Shown piece by piece: positions 1 through 7,276 of a stretch of 15,370 nt of DNA (the first letter of the stretch is position 1; each line of letters begins with the position of its first letter). The notes beneath the pieces were generated by a model. That model searched no databases. It had not been told where the DNA came from and saw only the letters and a program-made list of their open reading frames with translations. The position numbers and the translations under genes are program-made. Source of the stretch: Bacteroidota bacterium (GTDB taxonomy: Bacteria; Bacteroidota; Bacteroidia; Chitinophagales; Chitinophagaceae); contig JAEZJD010000129.1 of assembly GCA_023436425.1 (NCBI GenBank), positions 1 to 15,370 on the forward strand, written 5' to 3'.

Positions 1-24
1 TGTGTTGTTGTTTTTGTGTGCCAT
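1..24 (-). CDS. possible 5' end of a gene running off the left edge
   Basis: Read on the minus strand, an ATG at 22-24 opens a frame of eight codons (MAHKNNNT) that is still open at the window edge. It lies downstream of the S9 peptidase on the same strand. Nothing can be said about its function, and eight codons are too few to show that it is coding. The stretch from 25 to 158 holds no other gene I can support, only A/T runs and no convincing terminator hairpin. Confidence 0.15.
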
Positions 25-158
25 AAAAAAAGCTTTAATGTAATAAGGGTTGCAAAAAAAATGCCTTATGGAAAAGAAAGCTGCACAGAATTACCGAACC
101 ATGAACGGAGCGTCGCAACGGATTTCAATCGAGCTTCTTCAGCTGGTTACCAAAAAGA

Positions 159-2561
159 TCATTCCTTCTTCAGTGTAGTTTCAAATAATTTAAGCACTCT
201 CTTGTATTCATCTGTCCAACTGCTTGGTTCCACAAAGCCGTGATCTTCCACAGGATAAACAGCCAGCTCCCAGTTTTCTTTATGAAGTTCGATCAACCGT
301 TGCGTAAGACGAACAATGTCCTGAAAATGCACATTCACATCAACCATTCCGTGGCACATCAGCAGGTTTCCCTTCAGTCCTTCGGCATAATAGATTGGCG
401 AACTTTTGCGGTAGGCAATGCTATCGTTGATCGGTTCATTTAAAATGTTTGATGTGTAGCCATGATTATAATGTGCCCAGTCCACAACAGAACGTAGTGC
501 CGCACCGGACTTGAACACATCCGGCGTAGTGAACATGCCCATCAGGGTAATGTAGCCACCATACGAACCGCCGTAAATACCAATGTTTTTTGGGTTCACT
601 CCATACTTCTGCGCCATGTATTTGGCCGCATCTACATGATCGCTCAAATCTTTGCCACCCATAAAGCGATAAATTCCTGTTCGCCAGTCGCGACCGTAAC
701 CCGCACTGCCACGGTAGTCAATATCCATAACAACGTAGCCGTTATCTGCCAGAAGGTTGTTGAACATGTACTCACGGAAATAATCGCTCCACCACTTGTG
801 TGCATTCTGCAAATAACCTGCGCCATGTACGAAAATTACTGCCGGCTTGGATGCATGTTGCGTTTTCGGCTGGTACACTCTTGCATACACTTCTGCGCCA
901 TCGCTTGCTTTGAATGTAATCAGTTCGGGATCACGCCATGCATAACTTTTAAACTCTTCCGACTGTGCGAGATTAGTGACCTGCTGCAGTTTTCCACCGG
1001 GACGGTTTTCCTGCAGGAAAAGCTCCCACGGCTTGTTTGAATAAGAATACAGTATTGCCAAATATTTTTCATCAGGCGAAACGTTCACCTGGTTGGCACC
1101 TGTTAATGTAGTGATGCGCACAGGTGTGCCGCCGGTAACAGGAAGCTGGTAAAATTGTTTTTCTCCCGGATGCACAGCATTGGTGGTGATGTAAAAAGTC
1201 TTTTTCTCTTTTGAAAGTTGCGCCTGCTGCACTTCGAACTTGCCGGACGTCAGTTGCGTTTTCTGTCCTGTAACGATATTCATTTTGTACAAATGAGAAT
1301 ATCCTGAAGCTTCGCTTTGGTACCAAAACGTGTTATCATCTATCCACAGGTTCCGCAGGTTAAAGCCGAACGCTGTACCGGGACCGCCAATCCATGCTTC
1401 ATCTCTCTGCCGGTCAAGCAACTTTAAAGTAGCAGTTTCCGGATCAAGAAGCATAAGCCAACGGTCTTTGTTGTCAAGCGACCGAACTTCGACAAGGGCG
1501 TTTGTTCCTTTGTCATTCCATATCGGTCCGGTGATGCGCACTTCCCGTGAATTCTTTCGCGCAGCACTATCTCGCCTCCCGTTGATGTGCGCAGTGTCCC
1601 GTGCTTCGAGACTTTTCTTGTATTCTTTCAAATAATCCGGTTGATCGTTGATGCCCGGAATTTTATCCGTCTTCACCTGCATCACTGTATCACGCACCCT
1701 GTCGAACACGAATAGTTCTGTAGCAGTGGCAGGCGCTCCTACCTTTGTTCGTCCGTTTATGTCGGTAGTAAATCCGCTTTCCGTTACGTAATCAGGTATG
1801 ATGGTGTTTTTCGCATTTTGCGGCTGCCGTACCAAGAGGTATGTTATAAATCTGCCGCTTGGGGAAATATAGATGTTGAAAACATTGCGATCGCCAAGGT
1901 AAATGGTGCGCAGTTCTTTTGGTTTGTTAGCCTTAGTGATGGCTTCTGCTTTTTCCCGCCGTTCTTTTCTTTCACGAAGTATTTCAGACGTTTCCAGCTG
2001 ATTTTGCTGCAGCCATTTTTCCTGCGCATTTTGTTGCTGTTCACGCTGCACATTACCCTTCTGAAAATTCGTCAGCTGTTCTGTGGTGCCGGAGGCAATA
2101 TCCCAGGAGAATAAGTTTTGATTTCGCGAATACGCCAGCTTTGTGTCATTCTCAATAAACTTTGGATTTACCTCCGGATCCACTGTTTGCGTCACCCTTG
2201 TGGTTTTGTTTGTTCTTGCGTCAAAATAAAAAATGTCTCCGTTCCTGGTAAATGCATAGGCAGAATGGCTTGAGTTGTAGACTGCGTCATCTTCTGCAGG
2301 CACCGATTGCCGGAACAGAAAGGAAGCTTTTTTGGGACGCAAATCAGTTGTAGTGATATAGTAGGTAGAGTCGCTGGTTGCCTTTTCGGGATTCCACTGA
2401 AAAAAAAGATATTTACTATCTGTACTCCACGTTGGATTTTTCGGAGAGGTACCAATCCATTTTGGATCACGCATGATTTTTTCTACTGTTAACGGTCCAA
2501 GCTGTTGAGCCGAAGAAATGGTTACACTGAAAATGAGGCTAATAAAAATGGATTGTTTCAT
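159..2561 (-). CDS. secreted S9-family prolyl oligopeptidase-like serine peptidase
   Basis: A peptidase of about 800 residues in the prolyl oligopeptidase/dipeptidyl-peptidase superfamily, expected to cleave peptides in the periplasm or outside the cell. The start at 2561 is chosen because it gives a signal peptide (MKQSIFISLIFSVTISSAQ); an in-frame ATG at 2630 would place 23 unrelated residues in front of it and overlap the divergent gene. Residues of about 30-530 carry repeated beta-propeller-type segments. The C-terminal alpha/beta hydrolase domain has the nucleophile elbow GGSYGGY with Ser666, and a likely Asp741 (MVDVN) and His774 (EDHGF) complete the triad. A charged, Gln/Glu/Arg-rich stretch at about 168-218 looks helical or coiled-coil and sits between propeller segments. 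Length and motif order fit the family. Exact specificity (dipeptidyl, oligo- or acylaminoacyl-peptidase) cannot be read from the sequence. Divergent from the GH125 gene with 63 bp between starts. Confidence 0.93.
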   Translation of the reverse strand: MKQSIFISLIFSVTISSAQQLGPLTVEKIMRDPKWIGTSPKNPTWSTDSKYLFFQWNPEKATSDSTYYITTTDLRPKKASFLFRQSVPAEDDAVYNSSHSAYAFTRNGDIFYFDARTNKTTRVTQTVDPEVNPKFIENDTKLAYSRNQNLFSWDIASGTTEQLTNFQKGNVQREQQQNAQEKWLQQNQLETSEILRERKERREKAEAITKANKPKELRTIYLGDRNVFNIYISPSGRFITYLLVRQPQNAKNTIIPDYVTESGFTTDINGRTKVGAPATATELFVFDRVRDTVMQVKTDKIPGINDQPDYLKEYKKSLEARDTAHINGRRDSAARKNSREVRITGPIWNDKGTNALVEVRSLDNKDRWLMLLDPETATLKLLDRQRDEAWIGGPGTAFGFNLRNLWIDDNTFWYQSEASGYSHLYKMNIVTGQKTQLTSGKFEVQQAQLSKEKKTFYITTNAVHPGEKQFYQLPVTGGTPVRITTLTGANQVNVSPDEKYLAILYSYSNKPWELFLQENRPGGKLQQVTNLAQSEEFKSYAWRDPELITFKASDGAEVYARVYQPKTQHASKPAVIFVHGAGYLQNAHKWWSDYFREYMFNNLLADNGYVVMDIDYRGSAGYGRDWRTGIYRFMGGKDLSDHVDAAKYMAQKYGVNPKNIGIYGGSYGGYITLMGMFTTPDVFKSGAALRSVVDWAHYNHGYTSNILNEPINDSIAYRKSSPIYYAEGLKGNLLMCHGMVDVNVHFQDIVRLTQRLIELHKENWELAVYPVEDHGFVEPSSWTDEYKRVLKLFETTLKKE

Positions 2562-2578
2562 AATGAAAGCAGTTATTC

Positions 2579-2586
2579 CGAAGATA
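2579..2586 (-). promoter_or_regulatory. candidate -7 element for the S9 peptidase gene
   Basis: Minus-strand TATCTTCG differs by one base from the Bacteroidota -7 consensus TAnnTTTG and ends 17 nt before the chosen start at 2561. I do not see a matching -33 TTTG at the usual spacing, so this rests on one box only. The same octamer occurs just before the GT2 gene at 6102. Confidence 0.35.
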
Positions 2587-2624
2587 AGAAGAGTTTCGAG
2601 TAGCTTAGTGACCACATTATCAGC

Positions 2625-4043
2625 ATGCACCGCAAAAAATTCATTCGATCTGTTGCTGCCCTTTCCGCAGGTCTTTACCTACCAAAAATGTCAATTGCAT
2701 GCGCCGCCGATTTTCCTGAAGTACGACCGCCCATTGGTGATAGAAAATTCATTAGCACAGCTGTTGAAGATGCGATTGCCACTGTTTCAAAATACAGCAA
2801 CAACAAAGAGCTGGCATGGCTGTTCAACAATTGTTTTCCCAATACGCTAGACACCACAGTTGATTTTTCTGTTGTAAATGGCAGACCCGATACATACGTT
2901 ATCACCGGAGATATTGATGCCATGTGGCTGCGGGACAGCAGCGCACAGGTGTGGCCCTATATTTCTTTTTGTAAACACGACATTCCGCTGCAGCAACTCA
3001 TTGCTGGCGTCATAAACAGGCAAACGCAAAACATCTTGTACGACCCTTATGCAAATGCTTTTTACAAAGACAGAACAAGAGTGGGTGAATGGAAGGGGGA
3101 CCTCACTGAGATGAAGCCGGGCATTCACGAACGGAAATGGGAAGTCGACAGCTTGTGTTATCCGGTGCGACTGGCGCACGGATATTGGCAAGCAACCGGC
3201 GATACTTCAGTGTTCGACAGCGCCTGGAAGCAGGCTGCAAAGACAATCATTGCTACTTTTCAGGAACAACAGCGCAAGAATAGTAAAGGTCCATACAAGT
3301 TTGAGCGACGAACATCCTGGGCAACGGACACAGTGCCACTGGGCGGCTATGGATATCCGGTGAAGCCGAACGGGTTAATTTGTTCCATTTTCCGCCCGAG
3401 CGATGATGCCACTATTTTTCCTTTTTTAATACCTTCTAACTTTTTTGCGGCAGTGAGTTTAAATCAGATTGCAGAAATAGCTTCAAAGGTTTATAAAGAT
3501 GCTGCACTTGCAAATGAAAGTTCAGCACTTGCAAAAGAAGTTGGCACTGCATTGCAGCAAAACGCAACAACTACTCACCCGCAGTTTGGAAGATTGTATG
3601 CTTACGAAGTGAATGGTTTCGGAAGCTACGATTTGATGGATGACGCAAACGTGCCAAGCCTGCTTTCTTTGCCTTATCTCAATGCAACAAACGCTTCTGA
3701 TGCAGTTTACCAAAACACCAGAAAATATGTGCTGAGTTCTTCGAATCCTTTTTTTTACCAAGGCAAAGCTGCCGAAGGAATTGGTGGACCGCATGCAGGT
3801 GAAAACATGATTTGGCCACTCAGCATTATTATGCGTGGGCTAACATCTTCAAATGATGAAGAAATTCGAAACTGCATTAAAACCTTAACTAGGACTCATG
3901 CCGGAACAGGTTTCATGCACGAAGCATTTCATAACGATGATGCCACAAAGTTTACCCGCAAATGGTTTGCGTGGGCAAACACTCTTTTTGGAGAGTTAGT
4001 GTGGGAAACGTTTCTGAGAAAGAAAGCTTTGTTACAAATTTAG
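2625..4043 (+). CDS. GH125 exo-alpha-1,6-mannosidase, exported
   Basis: A glycoside hydrolase of family 125 (formerly DUF1237), whose characterised members remove terminal alpha-1,6-linked mannose by an inverting, metal-independent mechanism. Seen here: the family signature TGDIDAMWLRDSSAQ at residues 94-108, the segment WEVDSLCYP with Asp175 as the probable general acid, a conserved GGPHAGENMIWP block at 387-398, and MHEAF with Glu433 as the probable general base. The acid and base assignments are by analogy with studied GH125 enzymes. The 472-residue length is normal for the family. The N-terminus has the form RKKFIR followed by a hydrophobic stretch, which resembles a Tat signal with RK instead of RR; Sec export is the alternative. 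It is divergent from the S9 peptidase gene and no SusC/D-type transporter is adjacent. A degenerate 21-bp tandem duplication lies at 3504-3545. Confidence 0.93.
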   Translation: MHRKKFIRSVAALSAGLYLPKMSIACAADFPEVRPPIGDRKFISTAVEDAIATVSKYSNNKELAWLFNNCFPNTLDTTVDFSVVNGRPDTYVITGDIDAMWLRDSSAQVWPYISFCKHDIPLQQLIAGVINRQTQNILYDPYANAFYKDRTRVGEWKGDLTEMKPGIHERKWEVDSLCYPVRLAHGYWQATGDTSVFDSAWKQAAKTIIATFQEQQRKNSKGPYKFERRTSWATDTVPLGGYGYPVKPNGLICSIFRPSDDATIFPFLIPSNFFAAVSLNQIAEIASKVYKDAALANESSALAKEVGTALQQNATTTHPQFGRLYAYEVNGFGSYDLMDDANVPSLLSLPYLNATNASDAVYQNTRKYVLSSSNPFFYQGKAAEGIGGPHAGENMIWPLSIIMRGLTSSNDEEIRNCIKTLTRTHAGTGFMHEAFHNDDATKFTRKWFAWANTLFGELVWETFLRKKALLQI

Positions 4044-4055
4044 ATGATCCGACCA

Positions 4056-4073
4056 GCTTGTGAGAACACAAGC
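4056..4073. terminator. hairpin between convergent genes
   Basis: GCTTGTG (4056-4062) and CACAAGC (4067-4073) form a perfect 7-bp stem with an AGAA loop, 12 nt after the GH125 stop and 30 nt past the end of the convergent GLPGLI gene. There is no clear T-run on either side, so it may be a weak or bidirectional terminator, or only an RNA 3'-end stabiliser. Confidence 0.5.
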
Positions 4074-4102
4074 CGGGGCTTTGAAAGGATTCGTTACAAG
4101 TT

Positions 4103-4870
4103 TTATTTTAAAAGCTTTTGTACCCGCTCTTGAAACTCTTGCATCGATACGACTTGGCCACCTTTTGGCATTTTTATGTTTTTAGAATTTACTTTTTTTG
4201 TGAACTCAACCGCCTTGTACACCACGGACCCGTCGGCATATTCAAGTTGCAGAATAAGTCCTGGTAAACCTGCAACCTCAGGACCAGTACTGAATGGAAT
4301 GTCTTTAGCAAACCACGCAATAACATCCTTTGTTTCTGTTTGTTCATACTTCTTCAGTTTTCCATTTTCCATGACTGTTACAGGATATCTGAATGTTCTT
4401 TTAGCAATTGCTTTCTCAACAGCAAAGTCGAGAATTTTCTTTGTTTCCCCGGTAAGTTTCCATTTCAATATTGCTATGCTGTCCATTACAACATAATTTC
4501 TGCCCCCAAGCTCTCTCTTGGTGAAGGTGAGCCCTGCATTATGGTCATTGTATAAAGAATTGTCTCCAGTACTAGATTTTATGTCGGTAACATTAACAGA
4601 AAGTGGGACCACGTTATCACTACTCCCGGCACTTTTTCTAATCTCCGGCAGCGGCTCCCACACAGATCCAGTGCCTGCAAAACTCAATTGAAAGCTTTCA
4701 ACTTCAGTACTAACGACAGTAGATGTAGGTCCACCATTTATATATTTTGTTGCGGTTGCTGTAGTTGTTTTATCATAGATAACGGTTCCCTGTTTTATCT
4801 GAGCATTCGTACTGAAGGTTATAACCTGGATAAAACAAACTAAAAGAAAACAATATTGCATAAAATACAT
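4103..4870 (-). CDS. GLPGLI family exported protein
   Basis: A 255-residue member of the GLPGLI family (TIGR01200 type), found largely in Bacteroidota and without an assigned function. The diagnostic GLPGLI hexapeptide is at residues 201-206, preceded by the typical AWFAKDIPFSTGP block at 185-197. An N-terminal hydrophobic signal peptide ends near FSTNAQ (residue 24), so the protein is exported, probably to the periplasm or cell surface. A second in-frame Met at residue 4 is an equally possible start. The gene begins 9 bp after the tgt stop on the same strand, so it is probably translated from a tgt transcript. The remainder looks like a beta-rich fold with no recognisable catalytic motif. 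Family assignment is firm; role is unknown. Confidence 0.9.
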   Translation of the reverse strand: MYFMQYCFLLVCFIQVITFSTNAQIKQGTVIYDKTTTATATKYINGGPTSTVVSTEVESFQLSFAGTGSVWEPLPEIRKSAGSSDNVVPLSVNVTDIKSSTGDNSLYNDHNAGLTFTKRELGGRNYVVMDSIAILKWKLTGETKKILDFAVEKAIAKRTFRYPVTVMENGKLKKYEQTETKDVIAWFAKDIPFSTGPEVAGLPGLILQLEYADGSVVYKAVEFTKKVNSKNIKMPKGGQVVSMQEFQERVQKLLK

Positions 4871-4879
4871 CTGATTAAG

Positions 4880-6019
4880 TTACAATCTTCTTTTCACAAC
4901 TTCCACCATTTGATTCTTCCAACTCCGAAAAGTTCCTGCAACAATTTGCTTTCTTGCTTCCTGAACAAGCCACAGGTAAAAAGATAAATTTTGCAGCGAT
5001 GCTATCGTTAGCCCCAGTATTTCTCCTGCTTTGAACAAATGTCGCACATACGCTTTGCTGTAGTTTTGGCTCACTTCATTTTGCAAACCTTCATCAACGG
5101 GAGAAAAATCATGCTCCCATTTTTTATTATCTATGTTGATGATGCCTTTTGTAGTAAAAAGCATGGCATTTCTCCCGTTGCGGGTGGGCATCACGCAGTC
5201 AAACATATCGACGCCAAGAGCAATGCACTCGAGTATATTCCACGGGGTGCCTACCCCCATCAAGTAACGAGGCTTGTTTGCGGGAAGATTTTCACAACAG
5301 AGTTGGCAAATCTCATACATCACCGGCTCAGGCTCACCGACACTCAACCCGCCAATTGCATTTCCTGTTGCGTTCTTCGAAGAAATGTATTCACAGGATG
5401 CCTTGCGCAGATCACGATAAACTGCTCCCTGAACAATAGGAAACAAATTTTGCGAGTAGTTATATTTTTCCGGAGAACCGTTGAATTGACTGAAGCATCT
5501 ATCCAGCCACCGGTGCGTGAGATTCATTGAGTCAAGTGCATACTTGTATTCACTTTGCGCAGGTGGGCACTCGTCAAAGGCCATGATGATATCAGCTCCG
5601 ATTTCTCGCTGGATTTCCATCACTTTCTCAGGCGTAAATAAATGTTTGCTTCCATCAATGTGACTTTGAAACTCTACACCATCTTCGGATATCTTTCTCT
5701 TTCCTGCAAGAGAAAAAACCTGGAAGCCACCACTGTCGGTAAGTATAGGTTTGTCCCATTGTATAAATTGGTGCAGCCCTCCTGCTTTGGTCAAAGTTTC
5801 TGTTCCGGGACGCAGATAAAGGTGGTAGGTATTCCCGAGGATGATCTGCGCCTGAACAATTTCCGTGAGCTGATGTTGCGTCACAGCCTTGACCGAACCA
5901 ATTGTACCTACCGGCATGAAAATCGGTGTTTCGATGTCCCCGTGATCGGTTGTAATTTTTCCTGCACGTGCAGCCGTTTGCTCATCAGTTTTTATCAAGT
6001 CAAATTCCAAAGCAGGCAT
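4880..6019 (-). CDS. tgt: tRNA-guanine transglycosylase
   Basis: Exchanges guanine-34 for the queuine precursor preQ1 in the anticodon of tRNAs for Asp, Asn, His and Tyr, the committed tRNA step of queuosine synthesis. The start at 6019 (MPALEFDL) is chosen because homologues begin just before this segment; the longer frame to 6094 adds 25 unrelated residues. Visible motifs: TPIFMPVGT (31-39), TDSGGFQVFSLAG (94-106) with active-site Asp95, GNAIGGLSVGE (219-229), RYLMGVGTP (251-259) and MFDCVMPTRNGR (272-283) with the likely nucleophile Asp274. Length (379) is normal. The zinc-site CXCXXC motif of the enterobacterial and Zymomonas enzymes is absent: residues 304-327 (DFSPVDEG to VRHL) have no cysteine, although His327 is kept. 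I believe this is usual for Bacteroidota Tgt. Downstream lies the GLPGLI gene where I would expect an LptF/LptG-type permease. Confidence 0.97.
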   Translation of the reverse strand: MPALEFDLIKTDEQTAARAGKITTDHGDIETPIFMPVGTIGSVKAVTQHQLTEIVQAQIILGNTYHLYLRPGTETLTKAGGLHQFIQWDKPILTDSGGFQVFSLAGKRKISEDGVEFQSHIDGSKHLFTPEKVMEIQREIGADIIMAFDECPPAQSEYKYALDSMNLTHRWLDRCFSQFNGSPEKYNYSQNLFPIVQGAVYRDLRKASCEYISSKNATGNAIGGLSVGEPEPVMYEICQLCCENLPANKPRYLMGVGTPWNILECIALGVDMFDCVMPTRNGRNAMLFTTKGIINIDNKKWEHDFSPVDEGLQNEVSQNYSKAYVRHLFKAGEILGLTIASLQNLSFYLWLVQEARKQIVAGTFRSWKNQMVEVVKRRL

Positions 6020-6023
6020 TTGC

Positions 6024-6031
6024 CAAAGATA
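6024..6031 (-). promoter_or_regulatory. candidate -7 element directly before tgt
   Basis: Minus-strand TATCTTTG is an exact match to the Bacteroidota -7 consensus TAnnTTTG. It ends only 4 nt before the tgt start codon at 6019, so transcription would begin at or next to the ATG and leave almost no leader. No -33 TTTG is seen at the usual distance. Confidence 0.4.
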
Positions 6032-6101
6032 AAGGACGGTCGAGTGATGAGGAGACGAAACAAATAACCTGAAACCCCAAATTTCAAACTCCAAACTCTT
6101 T

Positions 6102-6109
6102 TATCTTCG
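6102..6109 (+). promoter_or_regulatory. candidate -7 element before the GT2 gene
   Basis: TATCTTCG has one mismatch to TAnnTTTG and ends 5 nt before the ATG at 6115, mirroring the arrangement at the divergent tgt gene. No -33 box is visible at normal spacing. Confidence 0.35.
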
Positions 6110-6114
6110 TCACC

Positions 6115-7230
6115 ATGCTTATGAGCTGGACTTCAGCATTTTTCTATGCTTTTATATTCATTACTGCTGTTCAACTTTTTTACTATCTGTACTTTTTCAG
6201 CAGGGTTGCGTTCTACAAGCAAAAACAGAAACATCAGTCCCAGCAGCATCCTGTATCAGTGGTGATTTGCGCACGAGATGAAGATGAAAATATTGCCCGC
6301 AATTTGCCCGGAATTCTTGTGCAGGATTATGCCACCACCAATGAAGTCATCGTTGTGAACGACAACTCCGTTGATGATTCGAAGTACATTTTAGCTGAAC
6401 TTCAAAAAAGATTTAAGAAGCTGCACATCGTAGAATTGGAGCAGGAAGCAAAGATGATTGCAGGAAAAAAATTTCCGTTATCAGTTGGCATCAAAGAAGC
6501 GAAGCACGAAATAGTGTTACTTACAGATGCAGACTGTGTGCCTGCATCGGAGCACTGGATGTTTAAAATGCAGGATGCCTTTTCTAATGGAGTGGAAATA
6601 GCGCTTGGTTACGGTGCATACCTGAAAACGCCAGGGCTGCTTAACAAACTTATTCGATTTGAAACCTTTCACTCTGCGCTACAGTATTTTGGTTTCGCAC
6701 TTACGGGAATTCCGTACATGGGTGTGGGGAGAAACCTTGCGTACAAAAAAAATCTTTTCTTCTCCAACAAAGGTTTTTCCTCGATAAATCAGATAGCAAG
6801 CGGCGATGATGATTTGTTCGTGAACAAAGTAGCTACCGCGACGAATACGGCTGTTGTACTCGACCCGGATGCATTCACTTTGTCGAAGCCCAAAACGTCT
6901 TGGAAAAGTTGGATGAAGCAGAAGTACAGGCACTACACCACTTCAAAATATTACAAGAAGAGCCACAAGTTTTTACTCGGTTTATATTCAGCTTCTTTAT
7001 TTCTTTATTATCCACTTTTTGCCTGTTCCATGATTTTCTTTGACTGGCGTTGGACGCTTATTCCCTTTGGTGTAAGATTGATTGTACAGGCCATTGTATG
7101 GGGCAAAGCAATGAAAAAGTTAAATGAAAACGATTTGTTCCCGCTGTTCCTGTTTTGGGATCTGTGGCTTTTTTTCTATTACTTCATCTTTGCACCAGCT
7201 TTGTGGAAGAGACCAGCGAAGCACTGGTGA
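6115..7230 (+). CDS. membrane-anchored family 2 glycosyltransferase
   Basis: A GT-A-fold, GT2 family enzyme expected to transfer a sugar from an activated donor to an envelope glycan or lipid on the cytoplasmic face of the inner membrane. One N-terminal membrane segment (about residues 7-29) is followed by the catalytic domain: VSVVICARDEDENI (47-60), the nucleotide-binding VNDNS (81-85), the metal-binding TDADC (137-141), and GDDDLF (230-235) with its likely catalytic Asp. A KYRHY segment (270-274) occupies the place of the Q/RXXRW motif in processive enzymes but does not match it. Two or three C-terminal membrane spans follow (about 285-310, 314-330, 342-362). Donor and product cannot be read from the sequence. 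It is divergent from tgt and 46 bp upstream of rsmG. Confidence 0.88.
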   Translation: MLMSWTSAFFYAFIFITAVQLFYYLYFFSRVAFYKQKQKHQSQQHPVSVVICARDEDENIARNLPGILVQDYATTNEVIVVNDNSVDDSKYILAELQKRFKKLHIVELEQEAKMIAGKKFPLSVGIKEAKHEIVLLTDADCVPASEHWMFKMQDAFSNGVEIALGYGAYLKTPGLLNKLIRFETFHSALQYFGFALTGIPYMGVGRNLAYKKNLFFSNKGFSSINQIASGDDDLFVNKVATATNTAVVLDPDAFTLSKPKTSWKSWMKQKYRHYTTSKYYKKSHKFLLGLYSASLFLYYPLFACSMIFFDWRWTLIPFGVRLIVQAIVWGKAMKKLNENDLFPLFLFWDLWLFFYYFIFAPALWKRPAKHW

Positions 7231-7242
7231 TCTCCCTCAAGA

Positions 7243-7258
7243 CGGCTAAGAACAGCCG
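7243..7258 (+). other. small hairpin between the GT2 gene and rsmG
   Basis: CGGCT (7243-7247) and AGCCG (7254-7258) can pair across a 6-nt loop in the 46-bp gap before rsmG. There is no T-run, so it is not a standard terminator; it may modulate rsmG translation or be chance. Confidence 0.25.
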
Positions 7259-7276
7259 ATGCTACACTGAACGCCA

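Noticed and set aside
68..178. Small plus-strand frame of 36 codons beginning MEKKAAQNYR, overlapping the 3' end of the S9 gene
   Set aside because: No recognisable protein, no clear ribosome-binding or promoter signal, and it overlaps a certain gene on the other strand.
16..243. Plus-strand frame from GTG at 16
   Set aside because: About a third overlaps the S9 coding region antisense; composition and sequence look like a shadow frame.
636..1040. 134-codon plus-strand frame antisense to the S9 peptidase
   Set aside because: Cysteine-rich, without family resemblance, and fully inside a strongly supported gene on the opposite strand.
2562..2630. Upstream extension of the S9 peptidase to an ATG at 2630
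   Set aside because: It adds 23 residues in front of a good signal peptide and would overlap the start of the divergent GH125 gene.
5039..5530. 163-codon plus-strand frame antisense to tgt
   Set aside because: Lies entirely within tgt and shows no domain pattern; a shadow of conserved coding sequence.
6020..6094. Upstream extension of Tgt to 6094
   Set aside because: The 25 extra residues match nothing in the family and cover the likely promoter box; homologues start near MPALEFDL.
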